Source: an uncultured Bacilli bacterium
GTDB lineage: Bacteria; Bacillota_I; Bacilli_A; RF39; UBA660
DNA length: 64,000 nt
Assembly (NCBI GenBank): GCA_944371905.1
Contig: CALVYA010000006.1
Location: forward strand, 1-64,000
Direction: 5' to 3'
Positions 27,397-35,734 of the stretch are shown here, one piece after another (the stretch's first letter is position 1; each line of letters begins with the position of its first letter). The notes beneath the pieces were generated by a model. It was not told the DNA's origin, did not search any database, and worked only from the letters and a program-made list of their open reading frames with translations. A program made the translations under genes and the position numbers.

Positions 27397-28365
27397 TTAT
27401 AAAATTTTTATAATACCTAATATCTCATTTTCTACTTTGTTAACTGATGTATTACTAAGCTTAGCAGCTGCTTCATGTACATCTCCACCTCCGCCTAGCA
27501 TACCTAATATTTGTCCAACATTTATTTTTCCCATTGATCTAGCACTAACACCAACTTTATCTTTATCAATTTTAGCAACCACAAAAGATGCTTCTATTTT
27601 ATTAAAAAATAATAATGTATCTGCTGTTTTAGCAAGTTCTTCGCGTCTAAATATTTCAGTTTGTGGTCCCTTAGTTATGGCAATATTATTAATAATTTTT
27701 ACATTAGTAATCATCTTTTGCCTTTTTATATATTTCTTTAAATCCTGTTTTAATAAATACTGTACTTTTGTAGGTTTAGCACCACAGGTAGTAAGATAAT
27801 ATGAATAATAAAAAGTATTGCTATCTGTTTTTAAAACATAATTGTTAGTATCTAAAATAATTCCTGATAATAAAATTGTTGCTAAATAACTATCAATAAC
27901 AAAATTATTTAATTTAAGAAATTCAGTCATCATTTCACAAGTACTAGATGCTTCGTTATCAATAATTAATAGTGAATCATGAATTGTACCTTCTCCTTCT
28001 CCATGGTGATCTATTACAATTTTGTTATCGAACGCTTGATTCAAATTATCATTTTGTAATAAATAATCTTTATTAGTATCTAAAATAATTAATAGACTTC
28101 CTTGATTTTTTAATGTGATCGCATGCTCCCCTTTAATAAATTTAATAGTATCAGATACTTCTTTAATCACTTTAGATACAGCTTTTTCTGTTCTAACATC
28201 ATCAACAATAACATAAACTTCATTTTTCTTAGTAGAAACGTAACTATACATAGATAAGCATCCACCTAATGCATCTAAATCTAAATCTTTATGTCCTACC
28301 ACAAATATACTAGATGCTTTTTCAATCAATTGATTTATTTTTTTATATTGCTCTATTATTTTCAT
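27397..28365 (-). CDS. DHH-DHHA1 phosphodiesterase (GdpP core or NrnA-like)
   Basis: Probable c-di-AMP or oligonucleotide phosphodiesterase. The DHH domain has FVVGHKDLDLDALGG near 21-35, ILDTNKD, and the DHH motif VIDHHGEGEG. The DHHA1 domain ends with MLGGGGDVHEAAA. The position directly upstream of rplI-dnaC is that of gdpP in B. subtilis, but the two membrane helices, PAS and degenerate GGDEF domains of GdpP are missing: this 322-aa protein starts at the DHH domain. It could be a soluble c-di-AMP (Pde2-like) or nanoRNA enzyme. Confidence 0.8.
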   Translation of the reverse strand: MKIIEQYKKINQLIEKASSIFVVGHKDLDLDALGGCLSMYSYVSTKKNEVYVIVDDVRTEKAVSKVIKEVSDTIKFIKGEHAITLKNQGSLLIILDTNKDYLLQNDNLNQAFDNKIVIDHHGEGEGTIHDSLLIIDNEASSTCEMMTEFLKLNNFVIDSYLATILLSGIILDTNNYVLKTDSNTFYYSYYLTTCGAKPTKVQYLLKQDLKKYIKRQKMITNVKIINNIAITKGPQTEIFRREELAKTADTLLFFNKIEASFVVAKIDKDKVGVSARSMGKINVGQILGMLGGGGDVHEAAAKLSNTSVNKVENEILGIIKIL

Positions 28366-28391
28366 AAACCTCCTGCTAAAACCCCACTATA

Positions 28392-28420
28392 ATTATACAT
28401 CAAAAAAGAGATTATGTCAT
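28392..28420 (-). promoter_or_regulatory. sigma-A promoter of the DHH-rplI-dnaC operon
   Basis: On the minus strand: -35 ATGACA (28415-28420), 17-bp spacer, -10 TATAAT (28392-28397), about 27 bp before the DHH gene ATG. Confidence 0.65.
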
Positions 28421-28440
28421 TAAGATACCTCTTCTTTTTG

Positions 28441-28479
28441 CATAAAAAATATGATAAATAGATGTTATTTATCATATTT
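28441..28479 (-). terminator. terminator of yabP-yabQ
   Basis: A perfect 14-bp AT-rich stem (28447-28460 with 28466-28479, 5-nt loop) lies 2 bp past the yabQ stop, with TTTATG after it on the minus strand. A weaker AAGAG/CTCTT hairpin follows at about 28405-28436. Confidence 0.75.
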
Positions 28480-28481
28480 AA

Positions 28482-28772
28482 TTACAAACTCTCTAAACGA
28501 TATTTTCTAATAACTTTTGTTTTAACATTACCAAGTACAAATCCTATTATCATTGCGATAATAAAATATAAATGAATAATTCCATTATTTATCATTCTTA
28601 AAATTTCGAAATATAACAACGTATTAATTGTTATAAAAATCAAATTTGTTACTACTCTAAGTATTAATTTTCCACAAAATAAATGCTTATAAAATAAATT
28701 AAACATAAGAGAAAAAAACATTCCAAAAACTAAAGAAAAAATTAGTGATTGAATTTGAATTTCTAAATTCAT
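28482..28772 (-). CDS. yabQ: spore cortex biosynthesis protein YabQ
   Basis: A 96-aa polytopic membrane protein with about three hydrophobic segments. In B. subtilis YabQ is made in the mother cell and is needed to build the spore cortex. The call rests on the membrane topology (family members are short, with four or so helices), on a start that overlaps the yabP stop, and on the characteristic yabP-yabQ pairing. The sequence alone is diverged. The divIC gene that follows yabQ in B. subtilis is not here. Confidence 0.78.
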   Translation of the reverse strand: MNLEIQIQSLIFSLVFGMFFSLMFNLFYKHLFCGKLILRVVTNLIFITINTLLYFEILRMINNGIIHLYFIIAMIIGFVLGNVKTKVIRKYRLESL

Positions 28773-29065
28773 TATTTAAATAACCTATTAAAAATACTAT
28801 TTTCTTTATCTTTAGTTTTTCCCTCTTCTGCATATGTAAAACTTTTAATTAAACCTTTGATGGATACATTACCTTGCATCGTATCTAGCTTAATTAATTC
28901 TAAATCCTCACCTTTAATAATTAAATATCCCATTGTAGTTTCCATAAGGAATTCTTCACTATCAAAATTATCAATTTTCTTTACTCCTGTTATTATTATG
29001 TTTTTTCGTTCAATAACACTGATTCCATGATTGTAATTAGTTATACTATTATCTGTCTTGTCCAT
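28772..29065 (-). CDS. yabP: sporulation protein YabP
   Basis: A 97-aa protein of the YabP/YqfC family required for spore cortex formation. Family features visible are ITNYNHGISVIERKNIIITGV, the central FLMETTMGYLIIKGEDLEL, and LDTMQGNVSIKGLIKSFTY. It overlaps yabQ by one base. A GGAGG site precedes the ATG. TCATATT upstream at about 29104-29110 on the minus strand resembles a sigma-E -35, with a weak -10 15 bp later. Confidence 0.88.
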   Translation of the reverse strand: MDKTDNSITNYNHGISVIERKNIIITGVKKIDNFDSEEFLMETTMGYLIIKGEDLELIKLDTMQGNVSIKGLIKSFTYAEEGKTKDKENSIFNRLFK

Positions 29066-29112
29066 ATTAATTCCTCCTAATTAACTATACGAAAAAAGAA
29101 AATTAATATGAC

Positions 29113-29137
29113 AAAAAAACAACTTAGATAAGTTGTT
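29113..29137 (-). terminator. terminator of spoVG
   Basis: An 8-bp stem AACAACTT/AAGTTGTT with a 4-nt loop is followed on the minus strand by a run of T, just after the spoVG stop. Confidence 0.8.
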
Positions 29138-29146
29138 TTTTAGCAA

Positions 29147-29419
29147 TTATTCTTCAGAGGGTTGATCAGCATTTTTATATGCTTCAAAAATAGCCTCTTC
29201 AAACAATGCGCGACCCTCAGGATTAATTGGATGTGCTATATCACGATACCCTCCTGTAGCTGTTTTTCTACTTGGCATTGCGATAAATAGTCCATTATCT
29301 CCTTCAATAATTCTAATATCATGTACTGCAAAACTATCGTCTATTAATACAGACGCAATTCCTTTCATACGTGAGTTTTCTTTTTCAATTTTTCGCACGT
29401 TTACAGATGTAATTTTCAT
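29147..29419 (-). CDS. spoVG: SpoVG, RNA-binding regulatory protein
   Basis: Small global regulator involved in sporulation septum timing and cell-envelope control. The 90-aa protein matches the family from MKITSVNVRKIE through IRIIEGDNGLFIAMPSRKT and HPINPEGRALFEEAIF. It sits after veg with its own sigma-A-like promoter and terminator, so it is probably monocistronic. In B. subtilis sigma-H drives it; here a sigma-A-type match is clearer. Confidence 0.96.
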   Translation of the reverse strand: MKITSVNVRKIEKENSRMKGIASVLIDDSFAVHDIRIIEGDNGLFIAMPSRKTATGGYRDIAHPINPEGRALFEEAIFEAYKNADQPSEE

Positions 29420-29473
29420 TTGCCTATCCTCCCTCTTAAAGTATGTGTCATATTTACATAACTTTATAATATG

Positions 29474-29502
29474 ATCTTATACTAAAATATAATAAAATGC
29501 AA
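29474..29502 (-). promoter_or_regulatory. promoter of spoVG
   Basis: On the minus strand: -35 TTGCAT (29497-29502), 17-bp spacer, -10 TAAGAT (29474-29479). It lies just past the veg stop. Confidence 0.6.
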
Positions 29503-29511
29503 CTTTTTTCT

Positions 29512-29736
29512 CTATTTATCAACAAAAATCTCTAAACTTTCAGTTAAAATATCTGTATAACTAAAAGACCGAATCTTTGCATTATCATCATCTACTCTAA
29601 TTAGAAAGACATAATTATAAGTATTTTCAATTGTACCTTTAAACACTTCAGTTTGATTTCTGCTGCCATTAAATTTAAAATTTAATAATTTCCCTTTATT
29701 TTGTTCTAAATCATTTTTTATTTTTTCTATATTCAT
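29512..29736 (-). CDS. veg: Veg protein (biofilm-associated regulator)
   Basis: A 74-aa protein of the Veg/DUF1021 family, an SH3-like barrel reported to stimulate biofilm genes in B. subtilis. Matching parts are IKNDLEQNKGKLLNFKFNGSR, the central FKGTIENTYNYVFLIRVD and SFSYTDILTESLEI. Its start overlaps the yabG stop by 4 nt, so translation is coupled. The yabG-veg order is conserved. Confidence 0.9.
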   Translation of the reverse strand: MNIEKIKNDLEQNKGKLLNFKFNGSRNQTEVFKGTIENTYNYVFLIRVDDDNAKIRSFSYTDILTESLEIFVDK

Positions 29737-30512
29737 CTTGGATACCCCGTATACATAGTACCATTAGTTATAATCCCCCCGATACCTTCTTCTTTATATT
29801 TAGTTTTATCAATTATTTTAAGTAAATCAATAGGTTTACTTTTATCAGATAAAGCAATAGAAGAAGCAATAATGGCTGGATCTAAAGCATGCAAGTTAAC
29901 TCTTTTAGGACTACTTGCAAAATTTGCCCCTGCTTTAATTAATTCTTCATAATCCGATTGACACGCTCCAGCAATGATAATTAATTTATCATGAGATTTT
30001 TCATAATTTCTAGCTTCTTTTACAGCATCTACAAAATTTTTACTATTTTTATAACTATTAATATCACTTATTTTTCCATTTTTCTTATAGAAAACGTCAT
30101 GACCTGTAATCACTACAATATCCGGTTTTAAGTCCTCTAAATATTTTTCTATTTCAAGAGGTATTTCTTTTTCTTTTAGATTAACTCCATACGCCATTAT
30201 TTTTAATTTTTTATAAAAATTCATACATCGTTCTAAATATTCTGTATCACCATCAAAATGTAAAATTTTACCTGGCAAATAAAAATATTCGTTACGATCT
30301 AAATCTATGGAAGTACTTATTCTATCAATAAGTTCATTATCATCTATTCTAGCATCTTCCACAAGTTTTAAGTCATCCATACTACTATCAGCATACAATC
30401 TTATATTAAGTCCTTTCAAATATGCGACTTTATCATTTACCTCAATTATTTTAAAAACAATATCATTATTATAAGAATTTCTAGTTACCAGATCTCCAAC
30501 TTTAAAAAACAT
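29733..30512 (-). CDS. yabG: sporulation-specific protease YabG
   Basis: Coat-associated cysteine protease that trims spore proteins in the mother cell. The 259-aa protein shows the family's N-terminal KVGDLVTRNSYNNDIVFKI, then PDIVVITGHD with the putative catalytic His, IIAGACQSDYEELIKAGA with the Cys, and the strongly conserved FASSPKRVNLHALDPA. It sits between ksgA and veg exactly as in B. subtilis. Sigma-K control is expected from the family. Confidence 0.94.
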   Translation of the reverse strand: MFFKVGDLVTRNSYNNDIVFKIIEVNDKVAYLKGLNIRLYADSSMDDLKLVEDARIDDNELIDRISTSIDLDRNEYFYLPGKILHFDGDTEYLERCMNFYKKLKIMAYGVNLKEKEIPLEIEKYLEDLKPDIVVITGHDVFYKKNGKISDINSYKNSKNFVDAVKEARNYEKSHDKLIIIAGACQSDYEELIKAGANFASSPKRVNLHALDPAIIASSIALSDKSKPIDLLKIIDKTKYKEEGIGGIITNGTMYTGYPR

Positions 30513-30554
30513 ATAATCATCCCCAGATAATTATATGTTTTTTATTTATAATTA

Positions 30555-31379
30555 TTATAAGTTATTACTTAAATCAACAAATATATTTAACGATAATTGT
30601 TCTGCTCTTGAATTTAAATCAAATCCATATTGTTTTAATATCTGCTCGGTCTTATCCAAATTATATCCTTTTAAATTGTTACGTAAATTTTTTCTTTTTT
30701 GAGCAAAACTATCTCGTACTAATTTATAAAATTTATTCAAATCCTTTACTTTCATTTTTTCTTTTTTGCATAATTCTAATACTATACTATCTACATTAGG
30801 TTTAGGAATAAAAACATTACGGCTTACATCCATTACTTTGGTTATATCAAAATTATATTGCAAGAAAACACTTAAAGAATTATAATCTTTTGAATTAGGT
30901 TTGGCGTTAAAACGATCTCCTACTTCTTTTTGAACCATAATAATAATTTTATCTACATCTATCTTATCTTCAATAATTTTAGTAATAATAGGAGTAGTAA
31001 TATAATAAGGTAAATTGGCAATTAAATACAAATGATTGTACTCATATTGATTTAGTATGTCTTGCAAATTAACTTTCAAAAAATCCTCATAAATAATTTC
31101 AACATTATTATATTCTTTTAAATTATTAGATAAAATATCTCTTAAACTAGAATCTATTTCAAAACAAACTACTTTATCTGCAATCTTACACAACTTATAA
31201 GTTAAAGAACCACTCCCAGGTCCTACTTCAATTACTAATGATCTTTCTTTTATATTAGCTCTATTAATTATATTATTAATAATATTTTCGTCAACAATAA
31301 AATTTTGACCAAATTTCTTTTTAAAACTGAAATGATACTCTTTTAAATTATTATTAACTTCTGTTGGTGAATATTTCAT
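30555..31379 (-). CDS. rsmA: 16S rRNA dimethyladenosine transferase
   Basis: KsgA enzyme that dimethylates A1518 and A1519 of 16S rRNA late in 30S assembly. Motif I is VIEVGPGSGSLTYKLC (about 50-65), motif IV is LIANLPYYITTPI, and the N-terminal FSFKKKFGQNFIVDEN is classic. The 274-aa length is normal. The upstream rnmV gene of B. subtilis is missing; a 3D-domain gene takes its place. Confidence 0.96.
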   Translation of the reverse strand: MKYSPTEVNNNLKEYHFSFKKKFGQNFIVDENIINNIINRANIKERSLVIEVGPGSGSLTYKLCKIADKVVCFEIDSSLRDILSNNLKEYNNVEIIYEDFLKVNLQDILNQYEYNHLYLIANLPYYITTPIITKIIEDKIDVDKIIIMVQKEVGDRFNAKPNSKDYNSLSVFLQYNFDITKVMDVSRNVFIPKPNVDSIVLELCKKEKMKVKDLNKFYKLVRDSFAQKRKNLRNNLKGYNLDKTEQILKQYGFDLNSRAEQLSLNIFVDLSNNL

Positions 31380-31391
31380 ACTTACTCCTTA

Positions 31392-31419
31392 TAAAATAAA
31401 AGTACATTCCTGTACTTTT
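31392..31419 (-). terminator. terminator of the 3D-domain gene
   Basis: A 9-bp perfect stem AAAAGTACA/TGTACTTTT with a 4-nt loop overlaps the stop codon and is followed on the minus strand by ATTTTAT. Confidence 0.8.
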
Positions 31420-31993
31420 ACCATCCCCACCTTATGATTTCATAAGTTACATTTTGTCTTCCTATAGAACTAGAAGTTCTTTCGCTAGGCATTAATAAAT
31501 CCATTAAAGTTCCTTTAATTGCACCACCGCGATCTAATACTACAGCGGTTATTTGTTCTCCAAGTCTTCCTCCGGATATTTTAACTACCGTTCCGCAAGG
31601 AATATTGCCATCCGCAGCAACTATTCTTAATGTTCCATAGTCATTATCTTCAAAATATATATTTCCATTTCTAACATCATTCCTTGGAGGACATGATACT
31701 TTTCCAGAACATCCTACACAATCCGGACCATAGGCAGTCATTGTACCTTGAAATATTACTGGATTAGTTTGACCATATTGTAATATTTCTGATATATTAT
31801 TAGCATAAATTGTTTCTACTACTTCAGCATTATATTTAGAAACTAAATGTACAGCTTGAATTGAATTAATACTACTTACATTATAAGTAATTACTTCTTC
31901 TTTTGTATTACCACTAATTATTATAAAAAACATAATAATTAATATCAATATTACGCAAAGCTGGTTTCTGATCATATATAATATATTTTTCAT
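31418..31993 (-). CDS. secreted 3D-domain protein (YabE-position)
   Basis: Predicted exported protein of 191 aa: a signal anchor at about 10-28, an uncharacterised region, and a C-terminal 3D domain (double-psi beta-barrel). The three conserved Asp contexts are TAYGPDC, RIVAADGN and VVLDRGGAIKGTLMDLLM. The 3D domain occurs in wall lytic enzymes such as the resuscitation-factor-like YabE. It sits between tatD and ksgA, the yabE position, but lacks the DUF348 and G5 domains. The Cys-rich loop CVGCSGKVSCPP may form disulfides. Confidence 0.85.
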   Translation of the reverse strand: MKNILYMIRNQLCVILILIIMFFIIISGNTKEEVITYNVSSINSIQAVHLVSKYNAEVVETIYANNISEILQYGQTNPVIFQGTMTAYGPDCVGCSGKVSCPPRNDVRNGNIYFEDNDYGTLRIVAADGNIPCGTVVKISGGRLGEQITAVVLDRGGAIKGTLMDLLMPSERTSSSIGRQNVTYEIIRWGW

Positions 31994-32030
31994 ACTTTCT
32001 CCTCGTCTTTACAAAAATATAATAACACAC

Positions 32031-32783
32031 TCAAATTTTTAAGTCAAATATTCTAATTACATTAGAAGAGGTAATCTTTTCCACTGTTTCAATGGATATT
32101 TTTTTACTTTCGGCCACTTTTTTCGCTATAATAGGAATATATTTTGGTTCATTTATTTGACCTCTAAAAGGTTCAGGAGTTAAATAAGGACTATCTGTTT
32201 CCAAAACAATATTTTCCATTGGAATTTGTTCAATAACAGAAGATAGATTACTATTTTTGAAAGTAATTACACCTCCAATTCCTAAACAGTAACCTAATTT
32301 TGTATAGAGCCTTGCTACTTCAAGACTAGCAGTAAAACAATGGATTATACCTTTTAAATTATATTTTTCTAACAAATTATAAGTATCTTGAAAAGCATCT
32401 CTAGAATGAATAACAACTGGCATATGTAATTTTTCTGCTATTTCTAATTGATTAGTAAACAATTTTAATTGTTGATCTTTGTTATCTTTTCCATAATAAT
32501 AATCTAACCCTATTTCGCCTATTCCTATTACCTTATTGTTAGTTTTAACCACATTTTCAAGCCATAACAAATCATTATCACTAACTACATTAGCTTCACT
32601 AGGATGAAATCCTACAGTGACATAAACATTATCATATTTCTTTGTGATTTCTAAAGCATCTAATATTGCTTGTTTATCGCAACCACTAACAATTAAGTAT
32701 TTCACATTATTGTCATACGCTTCTCTAATTATTTTTCCTACTTTATCATCATTATTCATATGTAAATGGGTATCTATTAACAT
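32031..32783 (-). CDS. tatD: TatD family metal-dependent deoxyribonuclease
   Basis: TIM-barrel metallohydrolase (YabD in B. subtilis) with 3'-5' DNA/RNA exonuclease activity in the family. Metal-binding motifs are IDTHLHMN at residues 3-10, GEIGLDYYYG, VIHSRDAF, IHCFTAS and ETDSPYLTPEPFRG. The 250-aa length is normal. It follows metG as in B. subtilis, but a terminator between them suggests a separate transcript. Confidence 0.95.
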   Translation of the reverse strand: MLIDTHLHMNNDDKVGKIIREAYDNNVKYLIVSGCDKQAILDALEITKKYDNVYVTVGFHPSEANVVSDNDLLWLENVVKTNNKVIGIGEIGLDYYYGKDNKDQQLKLFTNQLEIAEKLHMPVVIHSRDAFQDTYNLLEKYNLKGIIHCFTASLEVARLYTKLGYCLGIGGVITFKNSNLSSVIEQIPMENIVLETDSPYLTPEPFRGQINEPKYIPIIAKKVAESKKISIETVEKITSSNVIRIFDLKI

Positions 32784-32812
32784 ATTCCACCTCTTATATT
32801 AAATATATTATA

Positions 32813-32845
32813 TCAAAAAAATAGATTATCATATTATATAATCTA
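32813..32845 (-). terminator. terminator of dut-metG
   Basis: An 8-bp stem TAGATTAT/ATAATCTA overlaps the metG stop and leads into seven T on the minus strand. Confidence 0.75.
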
Positions 32846-34384
32846 CTTTTCGTTAATTTCTTTTAGTTTCTCGTCTTTATTAATTCGTTGAAATAATGGT
32901 TGTGGATCATTTGTATTATAAATATTATTATTTTTATATTCTCTTCTATTATCACTGATATTTAATTGCTTTAAAATATTATCGCTAGTACTAGGTAAAA
33001 ACGGTTTTAAAAAAATGGCACAAACTCTAATGGATTCTAATAAATTATAAATAACTGTCATTAATCTTTCTTTATTATTATCTTCCTTAGCTAAAGACCA
33101 TGGCATAGTATCATCTATATATTTGTTGCTCTTTCTCAATACCTCAAAAATTTCATCCAAAGCACCACCTATTTCCAAGCGACTCATTTTATCATCTACT
33201 TTTTCATCTAATAAATTAATACTATTAATTAAATCCTTATCCAATAAATCCGATTTATCTAAATATTTAACATTACCATCAAAATATTTGTTCGCCATAG
33301 TAATTGTTCGATTAACCAAATTACCTAATATATTAGCTAAATCACTATTAATTCTATCAATTAATAATTCATAAGTAAGACTTCCATCATTAGCATAAGG
33401 AATTTCATGCAAAACATAGTATCTAATAGCATCTACACCGAACCACTTTACTAAATCATCTGCATACATAATATTTCCTTTGGATTTACTCATCTTATCA
33501 TTTCCAAATAACAACCAAGGATGCCCAAATATTTGTTTTGGAAGAGGTAAATCCAATGACATTAAAAAGCAAGGCCAATAAATAGTGTGGAATCTAATAA
33601 TATCTTTACCTATTAAATGCAAATCTGCCGGCCAATATTTTTTAAATTCTTCCGTAGGATTATCTACATCGTACCCAATGTTAGTAATGTAATTAGTAAG
33701 AGCATCTAACCAAACATATATAACATGTTTAGGATCAAAATCAACTGGTATCCCCCACTTGAATGAAGTTCTAGAAACGCATAAATCTTGCAATCCTGGT
33801 TTAATGAAATTATTAATCATTTCGTTCTTTCTAGAATCTGGTTTAATAAAATCAGGATGATTATTATAATATTCGACTAATCTATCTTGATATTTAGACA
33901 ATTTAAAAAAGTAAGCTTCTTCACTAGCATAATGCACTTCACGCCCACAGTCAGGACATTTACCATCAATCAATTGACTTTCTGTGAAAAAAGATTCACA
34001 TGGAGTACAATATAATCCTTCATATTTTCCTAAATAGATATCCCCTTTATCATACATCTTTTTAAATATTTTTTGTACTGTTTTTTCATGATTAGGATCT
34101 GTCGTTCTTACAAAGCGATCATAACTAGTATTCATAACATCCCATATTCTTTTAATCTCTTTTGCTACTTTGTCTACATACTCTTGTGGAGTAATTCCTT
34201 GTTCTCTAGCTTTAATTTCTATCTTTTCCCCATGTTCATCAGTTCCAGTTTGAAAATAAACATCAAACCCTTTTTGTCTTTTATATCTAGCAATAGCATC
34301 TGCTAATACAATTTCATAAGTATTACCAATATGAGGTTTACCTGAAGTATATGCTATAGCAGTACTAATATAATATTTTTCCAT
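32843..34384 (-). CDS. metG: methionyl-tRNA synthetase
   Basis: Class I synthetase charging both Met tRNAs. HIGH motif: KPHIGNTYEIVLADAIARYK. KMSKS motif: GNDKMSKSKGNIMY. A zinc knuckle of the CxxC...CxxC kind is present (CTPCESF, then CPDCG). The 513-aa protein lacks the C-terminal tRNA-binding EMAP-like domain found in many longer MetRS. The start at 34384 has AGGAGG 6 nt upstream and lies 1 bp after the dut stop. It is under T-box control together with dut. Confidence 0.96.
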   Translation of the reverse strand: MEKYYISTAIAYTSGKPHIGNTYEIVLADAIARYKRQKGFDVYFQTGTDEHGEKIEIKAREQGITPQEYVDKVAKEIKRIWDVMNTSYDRFVRTTDPNHEKTVQKIFKKMYDKGDIYLGKYEGLYCTPCESFFTESQLIDGKCPDCGREVHYASEEAYFFKLSKYQDRLVEYYNNHPDFIKPDSRKNEMINNFIKPGLQDLCVSRTSFKWGIPVDFDPKHVIYVWLDALTNYITNIGYDVDNPTEEFKKYWPADLHLIGKDIIRFHTIYWPCFLMSLDLPLPKQIFGHPWLLFGNDKMSKSKGNIMYADDLVKWFGVDAIRYYVLHEIPYANDGSLTYELLIDRINSDLANILGNLVNRTITMANKYFDGNVKYLDKSDLLDKDLINSINLLDEKVDDKMSRLEIGGALDEIFEVLRKSNKYIDDTMPWSLAKEDNNKERLMTVIYNLLESIRVCAIFLKPFLPSTSDNILKQLNISDNRREYKNNNIYNTNDPQPLFQRINKDEKLKEINEK

Positions 34385-34385
34385 A

Positions 34386-34871
34386 TTATTCCTCCTTATT
34401 AGTAGATCCAAGTCCACCTTTTCTTTCGTTTTTTATTTCTTCTTCATTATCTATGGTTAAAAATTTAATAAATATTCCTTGGCAAATAGCATCGCCTTTT
34501 TTTACAATGTAATCTTTATCTCCTTCATTTTGTAATTTTAACCAAGCATGACCTTCATTATTAGGATTATTATAATAATCACTTTCAAAAATTCCAATTT
34601 GATTACACATCCGTACATTATATTTAAACCCCATACTACTTCTAACGACTAACATTAACATCTCGTCAGTATTCATATTGAATTTTATTCCAGTTGGAAT
34701 CTTTTTAGATTCATTTGGTTTTAAAATAAAATCATATAAAGAAAAAAAATCATAACCAGCACTATATTTTGTACTTCTTTTTGGTAATGAAAAATTATTA
34801 TATAATTCTTCATCATCACTACAGTCTTTTTTAAATTGCTCAAAACTGATTTTTTCAAAATATCTAGGCAC
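34386..34871 (-). CDS. dut: deoxyuridine triphosphatase (dUTPase)
   Basis: Trimeric dUTPase that hydrolyses dUTP to dUMP, keeping uracil out of DNA and feeding dTMP synthesis. The five motifs are visible: SAGYDFFS, VVRSSMGFK, NQIGIFESDYYNN, GDAICQGIFIKF and the C-terminal RKGGLGSTNKEE. The start is a GTG at 34871 with GGAGG 9 nt upstream; the reading frame upstream runs into the T-box terminator stem and T-run, so the longer start is rejected. It lies directly behind the Met T-box and 1 bp before metG. Confidence 0.92.
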   Translation of the reverse strand: MPRYFEKISFEQFKKDCSDDEELYNNFSLPKRSTKYSAGYDFFSLYDFILKPNESKKIPTGIKFNMNTDEMLMLVVRSSMGFKYNVRMCNQIGIFESDYYNNPNNEGHAWLKLQNEGDKDYIVKKGDAICQGIFIKFLTIDNEEEIKNERKGGLGSTNKEE

Positions 34872-35114
34872 CTTTATCAACCTCCAAAAATAAAACACAG
34901 ATAAAACCTCCTTAAGGACGAAATATCCGTGTTACCACCTTAATTCATAGAAAAACTATGCACTCAATACATTAACGCTGTCAACGTATTAGCCTACATA
35001 TCGACTAATAAGACTAAGGAACCATCTTCTGTAATACTTACACTTTTTCCACCAACCAAAGCTCTCTATTATAAGTTAGTTACATCTCTTTCCCTCAAAG
35101 TCATAATAAATATG
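34872..35114 (-). ncRNA. T-box riboswitch, methionine type
   Basis: A leader of about 240 nt on the minus strand before dut-metG. Conserved T-box parts: AGAGAGC plus GGTTGGTGGAAAAAG in the stem I top, and the T-box AAGGTGGTAACACGG with TCGTCCTT after it. The bulge reads UGGU (34934-34937), matching an ACCA tRNA end. The specifier candidate is AUG at 35023-35025 in GAAGATGG, so Met. The terminator stem pairs CACGGATA with TATCTGTG and leads to TTTTATTTTT; it excludes the antiterminator. An extended -10, TGTTATAAT, lies at 35121-35129. Confidence 0.93.
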
Positions 35115-35138
35115 TATTTTATTATAACATCATTATTC

Positions 35139-35669
35139 CTATTCTTCAATATGTTTTCCAAAAAATTGAGAAGCGATTTGTGCAGTCTTTATTTCCAAAC
35201 TACTTATTTTATCATCCAAAGACAAAATTATAATGAGACCAATAGAGTCTCCATTGGAAATAATAGTATTAATAACATAACTGCAATACTCTTGCTTTTC
35301 ATTAATAATACTTACTTCTTTCATTTCTTCTTCAACAATATTACTTCTTTTATTAATACACTCTTCTAAATAACTACTAATAGGTTTATTTAAATATTCT
35401 TTTTTTAGAGTACCTGCACATGCTATTATATTATCTCGGTCTGTTATTATAATATCTTTTTTTAATGCGTTATAAATAGAATCAACATATACTTCAGCAA
35501 AGTGTAATAAATTATTCATGGAAGAATGTTTTTTTAAAGCAACCATATCTTTCTCAACAAATATTTCTAATGAGGTACCATCTTTAATTCCAAGAGTTCT
35601 TCGTATTTCTTTAGGGATTACAACTCTACCTAAATCATCTATTCTTCTAACTACTCCTGTTGTTTCCAT
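35139..35669 (-). CDS. spoVT: stage V sporulation protein T
   Basis: Forespore regulator of sigma-G genes. The N-terminal AbrB/SpoVT swapped-hairpin domain (1-52, with METTGVVRRIDDLGRVVIPK and RRTLGIKDGTSLEIF) is followed by a GAF-like C-terminal domain (about 55-176), the two-domain structure of SpoVT rather than AbrB. It follows the unknown gene below mfd, matching the mfd-spoVT order of B. subtilis. Two inverted repeats lie in its leader. Confidence 0.95.
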   Translation of the reverse strand: METTGVVRRIDDLGRVVIPKEIRRTLGIKDGTSLEIFVEKDMVALKKHSSMNNLLHFAEVYVDSIYNALKKDIIITDRDNIIACAGTLKKEYLNKPISSYLEECINKRSNIVEEEMKEVSIINEKQEYCSYVINTIISNGDSIGLIIILSLDDKISSLEIKTAQIASQFFGKHIEE

Positions 35670-35734
35670 AGCAAATTACCCTCTTTCTTTCACACATTAG
35701 TATTTGTTGTGAATTAAAAATTATACCTACTACC

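Noticed and set aside
35517-35700. Frame of about 60 codons on + over spoVT
   Set aside because: Antisense shadow of the conserved AbrB domain, with no ribosome-binding site.
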